62,286 nucleotides of DNA from Candidatus Cybelea septentrionalis (GTDB lineage Bacteria > Vulcanimicrobiota > Vulcanimicrobiia > Vulcanimicrobiales > Vulcanimicrobiaceae), in NCBI GenBank assembly GCA_003158175.1, contig PMHJ01000007.1:103107-165392 (forward strand), read 5' to 3'. The notes below the pieces were generated by a model, which did not search any database, was not told where the DNA came from, and saw nothing but the letters and a program-made list of their open reading frames with translations. Positions 41,580-51,295 of the stretch are shown here, in pieces. A program made the translations under genes and the position numbers. The stretch's first letter is position 1. Each line of letters begins with the position of its first letter.

Positions 41580-42062
41580 GTGCAACTGCTCCCACTCCTG
41601 ATCGTGGTCGTTGTGTTGGCGGTTCGCATGATCCGGCCGCAGCGCATCAGCGTCACACGGATGTGGGTCTCGCCGATCATTCTCTGCGTGCTTACGGCGT
41701 GGGTGATCTACGAAAACGATCGGCTCTACCCGGCGCCACCGATCGACATTGCCGTCGCGCTCTTCATCGGCGCCATCGCCGGCCTGCCCTTTGGAGTTCT
41801 GCGTGGGATGCACACGGACGTGCGGCCAACCGATAAACCAGGCGTCATGCACCTCGGCTCGTCGTGGGTCACGATCGCGATCTTTGCGGTCGCCTTCGGA
41901 TTGCGATACGCGATTCGCATGGCGATGCCCCATCGTGGGGAACTCACGGGCACAATCGGCGATGGACTCCTCGCCTTCGCGATCGTCTTTATCGGGGCGA
42001 GTTATTTCGTTATTTTCCGAAAATACGAACGGTTAGCGCACACGCCCACCGCCACCCCGTAG
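41580..42062 (+). CDS. CcdC-like integral membrane protein
   Basis: 160 residues with four or five helices (LLPLLIVVVVLAVRMI, WVSPIILCVLTAWVI, IDIAVALFIGAIAGLPFGVLRG, WVTIAIFAVAFGLRYAI, DGLLAFAIVFIGASYFVIF). The order and the G-x-P-x-G-x-L-R-G turn recall the CcdC/DUF1453 family. GTG 41580 after GGGGTGG is the likely start, 33 bases after rplL, so it may be co-transcribed. Function unknown. Confidence 0.6.
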   Translation: MQLLPLLIVVVVLAVRMIRPQRISVTRMWVSPIILCVLTAWVIYENDRLYPAPPIDIAVALFIGAIAGLPFGVLRGMHTDVRPTDKPGVMHLGSSWVTIAIFAVAFGLRYAIRMAMPHRGELTGTIGDGLLAFAIVFIGASYFVIFRKYERLAHTPTATP

Positions 42063-42083
42063 TAATGATTCATCGCCGTCCGG

Positions 42084-43060
42084 TTAAGGGTCGAATATCG
42101 TAATACTATCGCCCGCGGTTCCCCAGACTTTTCCGTCCGGCGCGACGGTAACGCCCCAGTTCCAGTTTGCGTGGTCCGGCGATGCATAGGCGCTAAAACG
42201 ATGTGTCGACGGGTCGAAGCGAACGAAGCCGCCGATGACCTTTGAGCGGCTGCGGCCCGTCGGGTGCGAGCGTCAGGCTCGGAGGACGGGGCGCCAAGGA
42301 AGCGCGCCGGGGGAGCGTACTTCGTTCCCCTCTTGGTTTGCAGATCGAACCGAGCTAAGTTCCCGGCCATCACATATACCGATTAGTTGGTCGCAACCAT
42401 TCCGCCGACGTCTACCAACGACGCTTCATAGGTTTCGACCTTTCCACTCCTTGGATTCAGACTCGCGAAGCCGTCACCAGCCATGCATCACATCCGGTCC
42501 TGCGCCCACACGAGGCCGGAGCCGGCGAATGTGTACGGAGTTGCGTACTCCGTAACGTGCCCCTCCAGGGTTACCGTTGCCGGGTGTGACGTCTGCAACA
42601 CCCATATATTTCCGTCCCCACCGAGGGCGATGCCGCCGTCTGTATCATCGTCCAACGCAACGCTAGCGACTTGCAGGGTCTTCGGGTTAAAGCTGAGGAT
42701 TAAATTCGGCCGCAGATTCGTAAACCATAAGACGCCCTCATCGGCTGTCGTCGCAACGGGACCCCACCCAATCTTGAAAAGCTTTTGCGTGCCATTTGGG
42801 CTAAAGCGGGAGAAGGTGGCGGTTTGGCTGTTTCCAACCCAAAATCACCGGATCTTAGCCTCACGATTCCTTCCGCACCACCGAGGTCAGGCACTATTTC
42901 CCACGTGCCTTTGTGGCCGGCGTTGTGAACGAACTCGGCTTGTACGTCGTCCTGGGCTGTTCTCGAAGTCGACTCTGCGAATCCCAACATCCTCCCCGAC
43001 GCGTCGCTGACAATTTGACCGTGGAAAGTACGACTGGACGATGCGTGAAGGGAAAGGAAA
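42084..43060 (-). pseudogene. Decayed virginiamycin B lyase-like propeller gene
   Basis: Reading the minus strand across three frames gives a continuous propeller: GHKGTWEIVPDLGGAEGIVRLRSG, then NSQTATFSRFSPNGTQKLFKIG, EGVLWFTNLRPNLILSFNPKT, GGIALGGDGNIWVLQTSHP, a stop, DGFASLNPRSGKVETYEAS, a stop, GNLARFDLQTKRGTKYAP and finally GGFVRFDPSTHRFSAYA and NWNWGVTVAPDGKVWGTAG ending at TAA 42084. The W-F/V-T/G-x-x and G-D-G-N-I-W patterns are of the Vgb/SMP30-like propeller group. At least three shifts and two stops make a functional gene unlikely. Confidence 0.75.
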
Positions 43061-43116
43061 AGGGACCGGCCTGACGCCGATCCCTTCAATAGACGCTCGT
43101 GTCTAGTGGTTGAAAG

Positions 43117-43419
43117 CTAGCACCAGTATCCGGGGACCCAGTAATAGCCGCGATGATTCGTATAGCGCCAATGCCCCTGGCAATATGCGCCGGCGTGGTT
43201 AGCCCAATAGCCGTGACTCCAAACATAGCGGCCGCCGGACCAGCGGTAGTAGCCGCCAACCCAAACGTAGCCGGCATGAGGCCGCGGTGGCCTGGTTTCG
43301 TAGATAGCGGCCGGCGGCCCGACCTGAACGTAGACATAGCCCGCCGATGCCGGCGCCGGCAGCGCGGCGAGGGTGAACCCCAGACCCATCATGGTCGCAA
43401 TGAAGAAGTGCTTTATCAA
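43117..43419 (-). CDS. Exported YXWGXW/WXXGXW repeat protein
   Basis: 100 residues: a signal peptide (cleavage after APASA), then YVYVQVGPPAAIYETRPPRP followed by Trp/Tyr/Gly repeats such as YVWVGGYYRWSGGRYVW and GYYWVPGYW. This is the small WXXGXW-repeat family of bacterial exported proteins, abundant but functionally unassigned. AAGGATC is upstream of the ATG. The gene is intact beside the decayed propeller remnant. Confidence 0.85.
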   Translation of the reverse strand: MIKHFFIATMMGLGFTLAALPAPASAGYVYVQVGPPAAIYETRPPRPHAGYVWVGGYYRWSGGRYVWSHGYWANHAGAYCQGHWRYTNHRGYYWVPGYWC

Positions 43420-43520
43420 CTTGAGATCCTTTCACAGGAACGAAGCCAAGGTAAGCTGGTCTTCGAATTACTTCTACCCACGATGAAGTTCCCGCCAAGC
43501 GCTCGTCGCAGGACGGCCTC

Positions 43521-45626
<2,106 letters not shown>

Positions 45627-45748
45627 CCTTATCCTTCGGTTAAGCAAAAAATACTGGCCCCGGAGGGCCGACCGGCTTGCCTACTCCGGCAAGACGCGCA
45701 AGTCCTACGAGGCGGCGCCGAGCGCTTGGTTCTGCGAGGACTCCAACG

Positions 45749-46525
45749 ATGATCGGGGTATTGCGTCGGAAAGGTGTGAGTAAACCTCTGGCGCCCGCTA
45801 ACCGCCGCTACTCCATCGACGGCAGTCTGCTTACACGAGCGGAGGTCGTCCATAAGTATCTGCACCTCGTCAAGTATGTCGCGGGGCGGATCTCGATGCA
45901 CCTGCCCTCCAGCGTCGACATCAACGACTTGATCAACGATGGCGTCTTCGGCTTGATCGATGCGATCGAAAAATACGACCAGAGCCGTTCGGTCAAGTTC
46001 GAAACCTACGCGGTGACCCGGATAAACGGGGCGATTCTCGATGCCTTGCGCACGCTGGACTGGGTTCCGCGAACGATCCGCCAACGCGCGCGCGAACTGG
46101 AGCGCGCGTATGAAGAGCTGGAGATGCGTCACGGCCGAGCGCCGACCGATGAAGAGCTGGCGGCGCACTTGGACCTTTCCCTCGAGGAGCTCGCCCGGAC
46201 GCTCAAGCACTCCCGCGGAGCAACGTTGGTATCGCTCGAGGAACTGCTGCCCAACCAGAGCGGCGAGGGGCTCGCATTGGCAGATACGCTCAAAGACGAG
46301 GAGAGCGACGTCGCGCGTGACCTCGAGCGTGACGAAGTGCGCGCCGAGCTCGTGCATTCGGTCGAGTCTCTTCCCCCGCAAGAGCGGATCGTCATCCAGC
46401 TCTATTACTTCGAAGGACAGCGCTTGCGGGAGATCAAGGCCGCGCTCGGCGTTTCGGAATCGCGCGTTTCGCAGATCCATTCCGCGGCGGTGGCGCATCT
46501 AAAGAAGATGTTCCGTGGGCCCTAG
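45749..46525 (+). CDS. Sigma factor of the FliA/WhiG type
   Basis: 258 residues. Region 2 is YLHLVKYVAGRISMHLPSSVDINDLINDGVFGLIDAIEKYDQSRSVKFETYA, region 3 follows from VPRTIRQRARELERAYEELEMRHGRAPTDEELA and region 4 is SLPPQERIVIQLYYFEGQRLREIKAALGVSESRVSQIHSAAV. It is a group 3 factor as used for flagella or development; no flagellar gene is in the window, so its regulon is unknown. GAGGA 8 bases before ATG 45749. It overlaps the next gene. Confidence 0.9.
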   Translation: MIGVLRRKGVSKPLAPANRRYSIDGSLLTRAEVVHKYLHLVKYVAGRISMHLPSSVDINDLINDGVFGLIDAIEKYDQSRSVKFETYAVTRINGAILDALRTLDWVPRTIRQRARELERAYEELEMRHGRAPTDEELAAHLDLSLEELARTLKHSRGATLVSLEELLPNQSGEGLALADTLKDEESDVARDLERDEVRAELVHSVESLPPQERIVIQLYYFEGQRLREIKAALGVSESRVSQIHSAAVAHLKKMFRGP

Positions 46526-46981
46526 CTCGTTGAAGGATGCCGTAGCAAACCTCGTGACGCGGGCAGACGTGATCGAAACGATCGCCCGGCTCAAATCGGA
46601 GCTGCGGGCATCCGCCGAGCCCTTTGTGTGGGCGACGATTGGTTTACAGGCGCGGCGGGCATTCCGACTGAGATCCGATCGGCGTGGATCTTTGCGCTGC
46701 GGGCAGAACGTTGGTCGGGGGGACACTACCACCCGAACAGCGTTCAACATATGGCGGTTATCGAGGGGCACGGACGTTCGCGCATTGGCAGCACGATCGG
46801 CGAGATGGTCGCATTAGGCGACGGCTCGCTCGGCGAGCCATGGTTTGTGATCGAACCGGGCGTACCGCACGAGTTTTATCCGGTAAAAAGCGACATGATC
46901 GTCATGTCGTTCCATACGGCGACGGCACAAGAGCTGCTTGAAGTTTCCGAGAGCGGCGCTTCGATCCGGCACTACGAATAG
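46515..46981 (+). pseudogene. Cupin-domain gene split by a -1 shift
   Basis: GTG 46515 overlaps the sigma-factor stop and opens a helix-rich N terminus (SLKDAVANLVTRADVIETIARLKSELRASAEPFVW) that then loses sense. From about 46635 another frame gives DDWFTGAAGIPTEIRSAWIFALRAERWSGGHYHPNSVQHMAVIEGHGRSRIG and EPWFVIEPGVPHEFYPV, a single cupin with the metal His pair in HYHP and PGVPHEF. One missing base near CTTTGTGTGGG explains both parts. It could be an assembly indel or programmed frameshift; coupling to a sigma factor would suit a regulator. Confidence 0.6.
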
Positions 46982-47120
46982 GCCAAAGCGGGTAGCCTTC
47001 AAACCGGGGCCGTATGGCGGCAACGCCCGCAGCAGATCTTTGAGAAGAAAGCGGCAGGGGAGTCTGGCGATTGCTACAAAGGTCAGGTCCTTCAATTCCG
47101 TCTCTTTCGGAGGAACACCC

Positions 47121-48128
47121 ATGTTGCAGGCAGTCTCTCGCCGCGCGTTGTGCGCAGCCGCGGCATTGTCATTCGCGGCCGGTTGTTCGGGCAATACCTT
47201 AACTTCCGGTGGATCTTCTGCGCTTACGCCTTCGACGCATGTAGCCGGTCAGGCGGAGCGCATACTCCCGGGTCCCGCTGTGTCGGGCCCCATCGTCATA
47301 CCGCTTGTTCACACCAAATCATATGCCCCCCTCGGCTGGCCCGATAAGAAGAAGAAGAAAAAATCAGTCCTCTTCGTGGCCGATTGTGACAGCGGCGTGC
47401 TCTTGTTCGATCCGACCAAGGCGAACAGCTCGCCGATAGGATCGATCACCACCGGAACCGATTGTGCCTTCGGCGTTGCGGTCGACAAATCCGGAAACCT
47501 CTACGTTGCCAATATTGGGAACAACTCGGTTACCGTGTATCCCAAAGGCCAGACCTCACCAAGCTTAACGATAACCGACGCGGTGTCGTCGCCTTACTCC
47601 GTCGCCGTCGACTCAAAGGGGAACGTCTTCGTGAGCAACCTCGGCAACAACACGATCACGGCCTACGCTTCAGGACAGACGTCGGCATATGAGACGATTA
47701 GCTTTAGCGCGTACGGGCAAGCAGTCGGCATTGGCGTCGATGGCAGCGACAACGTCTGGGTTGCTTGCGACACCAGCAACGGCGTCTTCGTAATCAAAGC
47801 CGGCTCGGAGGGCGTTACGAACTCGGGTCTCACGGGCCTAGCAGGGCCGATCGGCGTTTCGTTTGGCCCGAAGGGCGTTTTGTACGTTTCGAACTTCTCC
47901 ACGACCAACGTAGCCGTGTACAAATCTGGTCAAACGAGTCCGTTTGAAACGATCACCGACGGTATGTCCGGTCCGACCCAAAACGGAGTCACCGCCGCGG
48001 GCGCGTTCTTCCAAACGAATCAAGACACAAACGTGGTCGGTTTCAAGAAGGGGCAAACCACGCTATTCTCCACCCTTAGCGTCACGTCGGGCGCACAGAT
48101 CGCGTCTTCGCCGCTAGTCAAGAAGTAG
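47121..48128 (+). CDS. YVTN/NHL propeller lipoprotein with a poly-Lys linker
   Basis: 335 residues. GGAGG lies 8 bases before ATG 47121. After the lipobox (SFAAGCSGN) comes LGWPDKKKKKKSVLFVAD, six consecutive Lys at the end of the linker, followed by about six blades with VAVDKSGNLYVANIGNNSVTVYPKGQTSPSLTI as the unit. A surface propeller; ligand unknown. Lys-rich linkers before the propeller also occur as KK in other members here (27295). Confidence 0.82.
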   Translation: MLQAVSRRALCAAAALSFAAGCSGNTLTSGGSSALTPSTHVAGQAERILPGPAVSGPIVIPLVHTKSYAPLGWPDKKKKKKSVLFVADCDSGVLLFDPTKANSSPIGSITTGTDCAFGVAVDKSGNLYVANIGNNSVTVYPKGQTSPSLTITDAVSSPYSVAVDSKGNVFVSNLGNNTITAYASGQTSAYETISFSAYGQAVGIGVDGSDNVWVACDTSNGVFVIKAGSEGVTNSGLTGLAGPIGVSFGPKGVLYVSNFSTTNVAVYKSGQTSPFETITDGMSGPTQNGVTAAGAFFQTNQDTNVVGFKKGQTTLFSTLSVTSGAQIASSPLVKK

Positions 48129-48141
48129 TCGCGGCTAGGGT

Positions 48142-48172
48142 CTTGGGGCGCGACCACGATCGCGCCCCAAGG
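48142..48172. promoter_or_regulatory. Perfect 12-bp hairpin between two genes
   Basis: CTTGGGGCGCGA, loop CCACGA and the exact complement TCGCGCCCCAAG (coordinates within one base). It lies 14 bases after the propeller gene and about 6 before the GTG at 48178. No T-run follows; it may still end or pause transcription or hide the downstream start. Confidence 0.6.
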
Positions 48173-48177
48173 TTACT

Positions 48178-48978
48178 GTGCGCAAGGTACTCGGCGGGAA
48201 AGTAACAAACCGAGTACTTAACGTGTTGACTAAGACCGTGCGAAGTTTTGGAATCGTTCTTTCGCTTTCGATTTGCGGCGTTGTGGCGCTGACTGCCCAA
48301 ACGCCCGCGCCCGCTTCCCCGCCGGGCAAGCCGCTGCGACATTTGGAGTATTCTTTCAATGTCGCCGTGCAAGGGTTACAGACCTCGAAGGTCACCGGAA
48401 GCAATGGCGTGCAAACGCTCAACGTTGCGGGGAACCTGGTCGCCCCTGAAGCGGGCAGCGGCACGATGCTTGTCGACGTGCTTTCCGTCGCGCCGGACGG
48501 CGCGCTGGTCGTGCGCATTTCCGAACTCGTCCAGAACGAGACACATCCGCGGCCAGCGTATACCTGTAACGTCTACGGCAGCACGTCGGTCTTCTGTCCG
48601 TCGACGGCGACTCCAAGTGCGGCTGAATGGCTGCTGCTCAGCTATCTCGGGCGGCAGTTCATCGATGCCGCGCCGTGGGATGCCCAAGGACACTGGCAGC
48701 GCAAGGAGCAGTCGGCGGAGTTCAATAGCGAGGACAATTTCACGTTGGTCGACGCCGGCGACGGTAAGAAGGTCATCGTTCGCGAGATAAAGACGATGCA
48801 GCTCCAGGGCGGCCCCTTCGACACCCAAACCTCCGATATCACGATTAACTACGATCGCGCGATGGAAGTCCCCACGGTGATCCATGCCGATGTCGCGACG
48901 GCCGGCGGCAACGAAACGAACAGCGCCAGCTACGTCATTACCCTCGAGAAGGATTCATTCGCCAAACCAAAACCGTAG
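48178..48978 (+). CDS. Exported hypothetical protein
   Basis: 266 residues from GTG 48178; a GTG at 48238 (VRSFGIVLSLSICGVVALTAQ) would start nearer the signal peptide. The mature part is beta-rich with LEYSFNVAVQGLQTSKVTGSNGVQTLNVAG, a Cys pair (YTCNVYGSTSVFC) and FTLVDAGDGKKVIVREIKTMQLQGG. It resembles DUF-type envelope proteins; not recognised. Followed by a hairpin repeat array. Confidence 0.65.
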   Translation: MRKVLGGKVTNRVLNVLTKTVRSFGIVLSLSICGVVALTAQTPAPASPPGKPLRHLEYSFNVAVQGLQTSKVTGSNGVQTLNVAGNLVAPEAGSGTMLVDVLSVAPDGALVVRISELVQNETHPRPAYTCNVYGSTSVFCPSTATPSAAEWLLLSYLGRQFIDAAPWDAQGHWQRKEQSAEFNSEDNFTLVDAGDGKKVIVREIKTMQLQGGPFDTQTSDITINYDRAMEVPTVIHADVATAGGNETNSASYVITLEKDSFAKPKP

Positions 48979-48990
48979 TGAGTGGGTAGT

Positions 48991-49098
48991 GTCATCCTTC
49001 GACAGGCTCAGGATGACAAAGCGGCGCTCAGGATGACAAAGCGGCGCTCAGGATGACAAAGCGGCGCTCAGGATGACAAAGCTGCGTTCAGGGTGACG
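48991..49098 (+). repeat. Hairpin repeat with three to four 20-bp 3'-half copies
   Basis: The founding GTCATCCTTCGACAGGCTCAGGATGACA is followed by AAGCGGCGCTCAGGATGACA three times and by the decayed AAGCTGCGTTCAGGGTGAC. Period 20 bases. The last unit supplies the final Ser-Pro codons and the stop codon of the opposite-strand MFS gene. Confidence 0.9.
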
Positions 49099-50305
49099 TC
49101 GCGAGGGGTGCGAAGCGGTTTTCCGGACGGACGAGATAGCCGATCGCGCTGAGCGCAAAGACCGCACCGAGGACGACGATTAGTACGAGCGCCATCGCTT
49201 CACCGTAGCTAGTGTGTTGAGCGAGCGACGCTTCCAGTTGCGCGGTGCCCGCGGCAACAAGGTTGCCGAGTTGGTACGTAAAGCCGGTGAAGGTCGCTCG
49301 TACTTGCGGAGGAGAGAGTTCGTTGAGATGCGCGGGAATGACGCCCCATGCTCCTTGTATCGCAAGCTGCATCGCAAAAGCGCCGGCGGCGAGGAGCGCG
49401 ATCGTCGGACTGAATGCCCAGAGCGGAATCATGCACGCAGCGAACACCGCGCAAAACATCACGACGGGGCGGCGACCGAAGCGCTGCGAGAGCGCGCCGA
49501 ACGTGAGGCCTCCAGTAATCGCGCCGACGGCGGCGATGATCGCGAGCGTCGACGTTTGGCCGGGCGAAAACCCGTGTTGTTTCTGCAAGAACGTGGCGTA
49601 GAGATCTTGCGTGCCGTGCGACATCGCGTTGAGCGCTGCCATGAAAGCGACGCAATAAATAAAGAGCGGCCAGTACGGGCGCAGCGACTGCAGGATAAAG
49701 GTCTTTCTTACGCTCACGCGGCGCGCACGCTCCTCGAGCCAAACGGGAGATTCAGGCACGCTCGAACGGATGAAGAGAATGAGGCCGGCCGGCAATGTGC
49801 CGATGACAAAGAGTCCGCGCCAATCCCAGTTCGTAAAGTGAAAGACCATAAAATACGCGAGCGCGGCGAGGAGATATCCCCACATGTAACCTTGTTGCAG
49901 CAGCCCGCTGAAGAAGCCGCGGCGCCGCGGCGGAAGCACTTCCATCACCATTGCGGCACCGAGTCCCCACTCGCCGCCCATCGCAATCCCGAAAAGCGCG
50001 CGCAACACGAGAAAGACGGTGAAGTTCGGCGAGAATGCGGTGAGCAGCTCGAAGAGCGAGTAGAGAGCGATGTCGATCATCAGCGGCGTGCGCCGTCCGT
50101 AGCGATCGGCCAGCCACCCGAAGAGCAGCGCGCCGATCGGGCGGCACGCCAGCGTCAGCGTGATCGCCAGGGCGACCTGCGGAATGGCTTGACCGAAGCT
50201 CGTCGCGATCCGCCCGATAACGAAGGTGAGAAGAAAGAAGTCGAACGCGTCGAGCGACCATCCGAGGAAACTCGCGATGAAGGTCTTGCGCGCCGCCGCC
50301 GACAT
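49088..50305 (-). CDS. MFS transporter, sugar-phosphate/carboxylate type
   Basis: 405 residues, twelve helices. Signature stretches are FIASFLGWSLDAFDFFLLTFV (helix 1), GWLADRYGRRTPLM (loop 2-3), MGGEWGLGAAMVMEVLPPRRRGFFSG and GQRFGRRPVV-type repeated in the second half (GALSQRFGRRPVVMF). This is the aromatic acid/sialate/carboxylate:H+ symporter clade; the solute is unknown. The stop codon is inside a hairpin repeat array. Confidence 0.85.
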   Translation of the reverse strand: MSAAARKTFIASFLGWSLDAFDFFLLTFVIGRIATSFGQAIPQVALAITLTLACRPIGALLFGWLADRYGRRTPLMIDIALYSLFELLTAFSPNFTVFLVLRALFGIAMGGEWGLGAAMVMEVLPPRRRGFFSGLLQQGYMWGYLLAALAYFMVFHFTNWDWRGLFVIGTLPAGLILFIRSSVPESPVWLEERARRVSVRKTFILQSLRPYWPLFIYCVAFMAALNAMSHGTQDLYATFLQKQHGFSPGQTSTLAIIAAVGAITGGLTFGALSQRFGRRPVVMFCAVFAACMIPLWAFSPTIALLAAGAFAMQLAIQGAWGVIPAHLNELSPPQVRATFTGFTYQLGNLVAAGTAQLEASLAQHTSYGEAMALVLIVVLGAVFALSAIGYLVRPENRFAPLATSP

Positions 50306-50307
50306 AG

Positions 50308-50356
50308 GTCATCCTTCGACTGCGCTCAGGATGACACTGCTAGCTCAGGGTTACGG
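50308..50356 (+). repeat. Hairpin repeat copy plus extra 3' half
   Basis: GTCATCCTTCGACTGCGCTCAGGATGAC (8-bp stem GTCATCCT/AGGATGAC), then ACTGCTA and GCTCAGGGTTAC. It fills the gap between the MFS start and the end of the next minus-strand gene. Confidence 0.85.
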
Positions 50357-50359
50357 GGG

Positions 50360-51295
50360 CTACGGTGAGGAGCTGGGTGACGTCGTTGGGGATGGTGAGG
50401 GCGAGGGAGTCGGCGTGGCGCCGGGCGGGAGCTGCGCGCCGTAGAGCGCGACGAGCCAAACCTGCGTGTGGCGCACGGTTACCTGTGGAACGTTGAAGCT
50501 AAACTGCACGACGTTACTATTCGGCGACGTCCATTTCGCGTAGTTGCCGATGATTTGATCGGTGCGCTTGCCGCGAACCGTGGTTTCGTTGAAGAGCTGG
50601 AGCGCGAAGACGCGGCCGGTGAACTGCAGCGCCGGCAGCGTGTACTGTAACGTCGTGCCGCCACCGAGCGCGAAATCCAGGTTGCTCTGCAAACGGATCG
50701 CCATCAGCGGCGTGACGCGCAGGAAGAGGGGGTTGGGATTGACCATCGCGGGGACGTCTTTCGGCAACGGCTCGGTTTGCAGCGTGATCATTCCGCCTGG
50801 AGTTGGCGATGGGCTCGGCGAGTCGTCGTCGTCATCGCTATCATCGGACGAAGCCGTCGGTGACGGAGAGGGCGTGGGGCTCGCGGTGGGTTTTGGACTG
50901 CTGCCCGGAGATTTGCCCGGCGTCGGGGACGGCATGTTGAAAGCGAGGTTGCACGTGTACTGCTGATTGAAGAGCTGCACGTTGGGACACTTCATGCCGG
51001 TGGGTCCCTGCGAGATCGGATATTGGGCTTCGTTGGGCCCTAACGTAGCACCGGGATTGGCGAGCTGTTCTTGACCGTTCATGCCGATCGACGGACCGGA
51101 CATTCCGCCGTTCGCGCCGTTGTTTAATCCGTTCGGGCCTCCGCTGTTGATGCCGCCCGCATTCATCGCGCCGGGCTGCGAGACCGGGGGCGACATATCG
51201 CCCATGCCACTATCGAGGCCGCTGCCTTGGCAGGAAGCCAGCACTAGAGCGAGCGCCGCAAAAACGGCGCGTGCGTCGCATTTCATTCTTTTCAT
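50360..51295 (-). CDS. Pro/Ser-rich lipoprotein with acidic linker
   Basis: 311 residues. The lipobox is VLASCQGS. Met/Gly/Asn-rich N part, then Pro-Thr/Pro-Ser linkers (PTPSPSPTASSDDSDDDDDSP), a globular middle (PLPKDVPAMVNPNPLFLRVTPLMAIRLQSNLDFALG..VTVRHTQVWLVALYG) and a C-terminal TPSPSPSPTT tail. It looks like a surface protein on flexible stalks. The ATG overlaps the thrS stop (ATGA), so the two are co-transcribed, an odd pairing. Confidence 0.72.
   Translation of the reverse strand: MKRMKCDARAVFAALALVLASCQGSGLDSGMGDMSPPVSQPGAMNAGGINSGGPNGLNNGANGGMSGPSIGMNGQEQLANPGATLGPNEAQYPISQGPTGMKCPNVQLFNQQYTCNLAFNMPSPTPGKSPGSSPKPTASPTPSPSPTASSDDSDDDDDSPSPSPTPGGMITLQTEPLPKDVPAMVNPNPLFLRVTPLMAIRLQSNLDFALGGGTTLQYTLPALQFTGRVFALQLFNETTVRGKRTDQIIGNYAKWTSPNSNVVQFSFNVPQVTVRHTQVWLVALYGAQLPPGATPTPSPSPSPTTSPSSSP

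Noticed and set aside
48991..49098. Possible CRISPR array
   Set aside because: Units are only 20 bp with no unique spacers; they are copies of the hairpin repeat 3' half.
49214..50368. 384-codon plus-strand frame opposite the MFS gene
   Set aside because: Antisense of a well-defined transporter gene; charged low-complexity product without domain.
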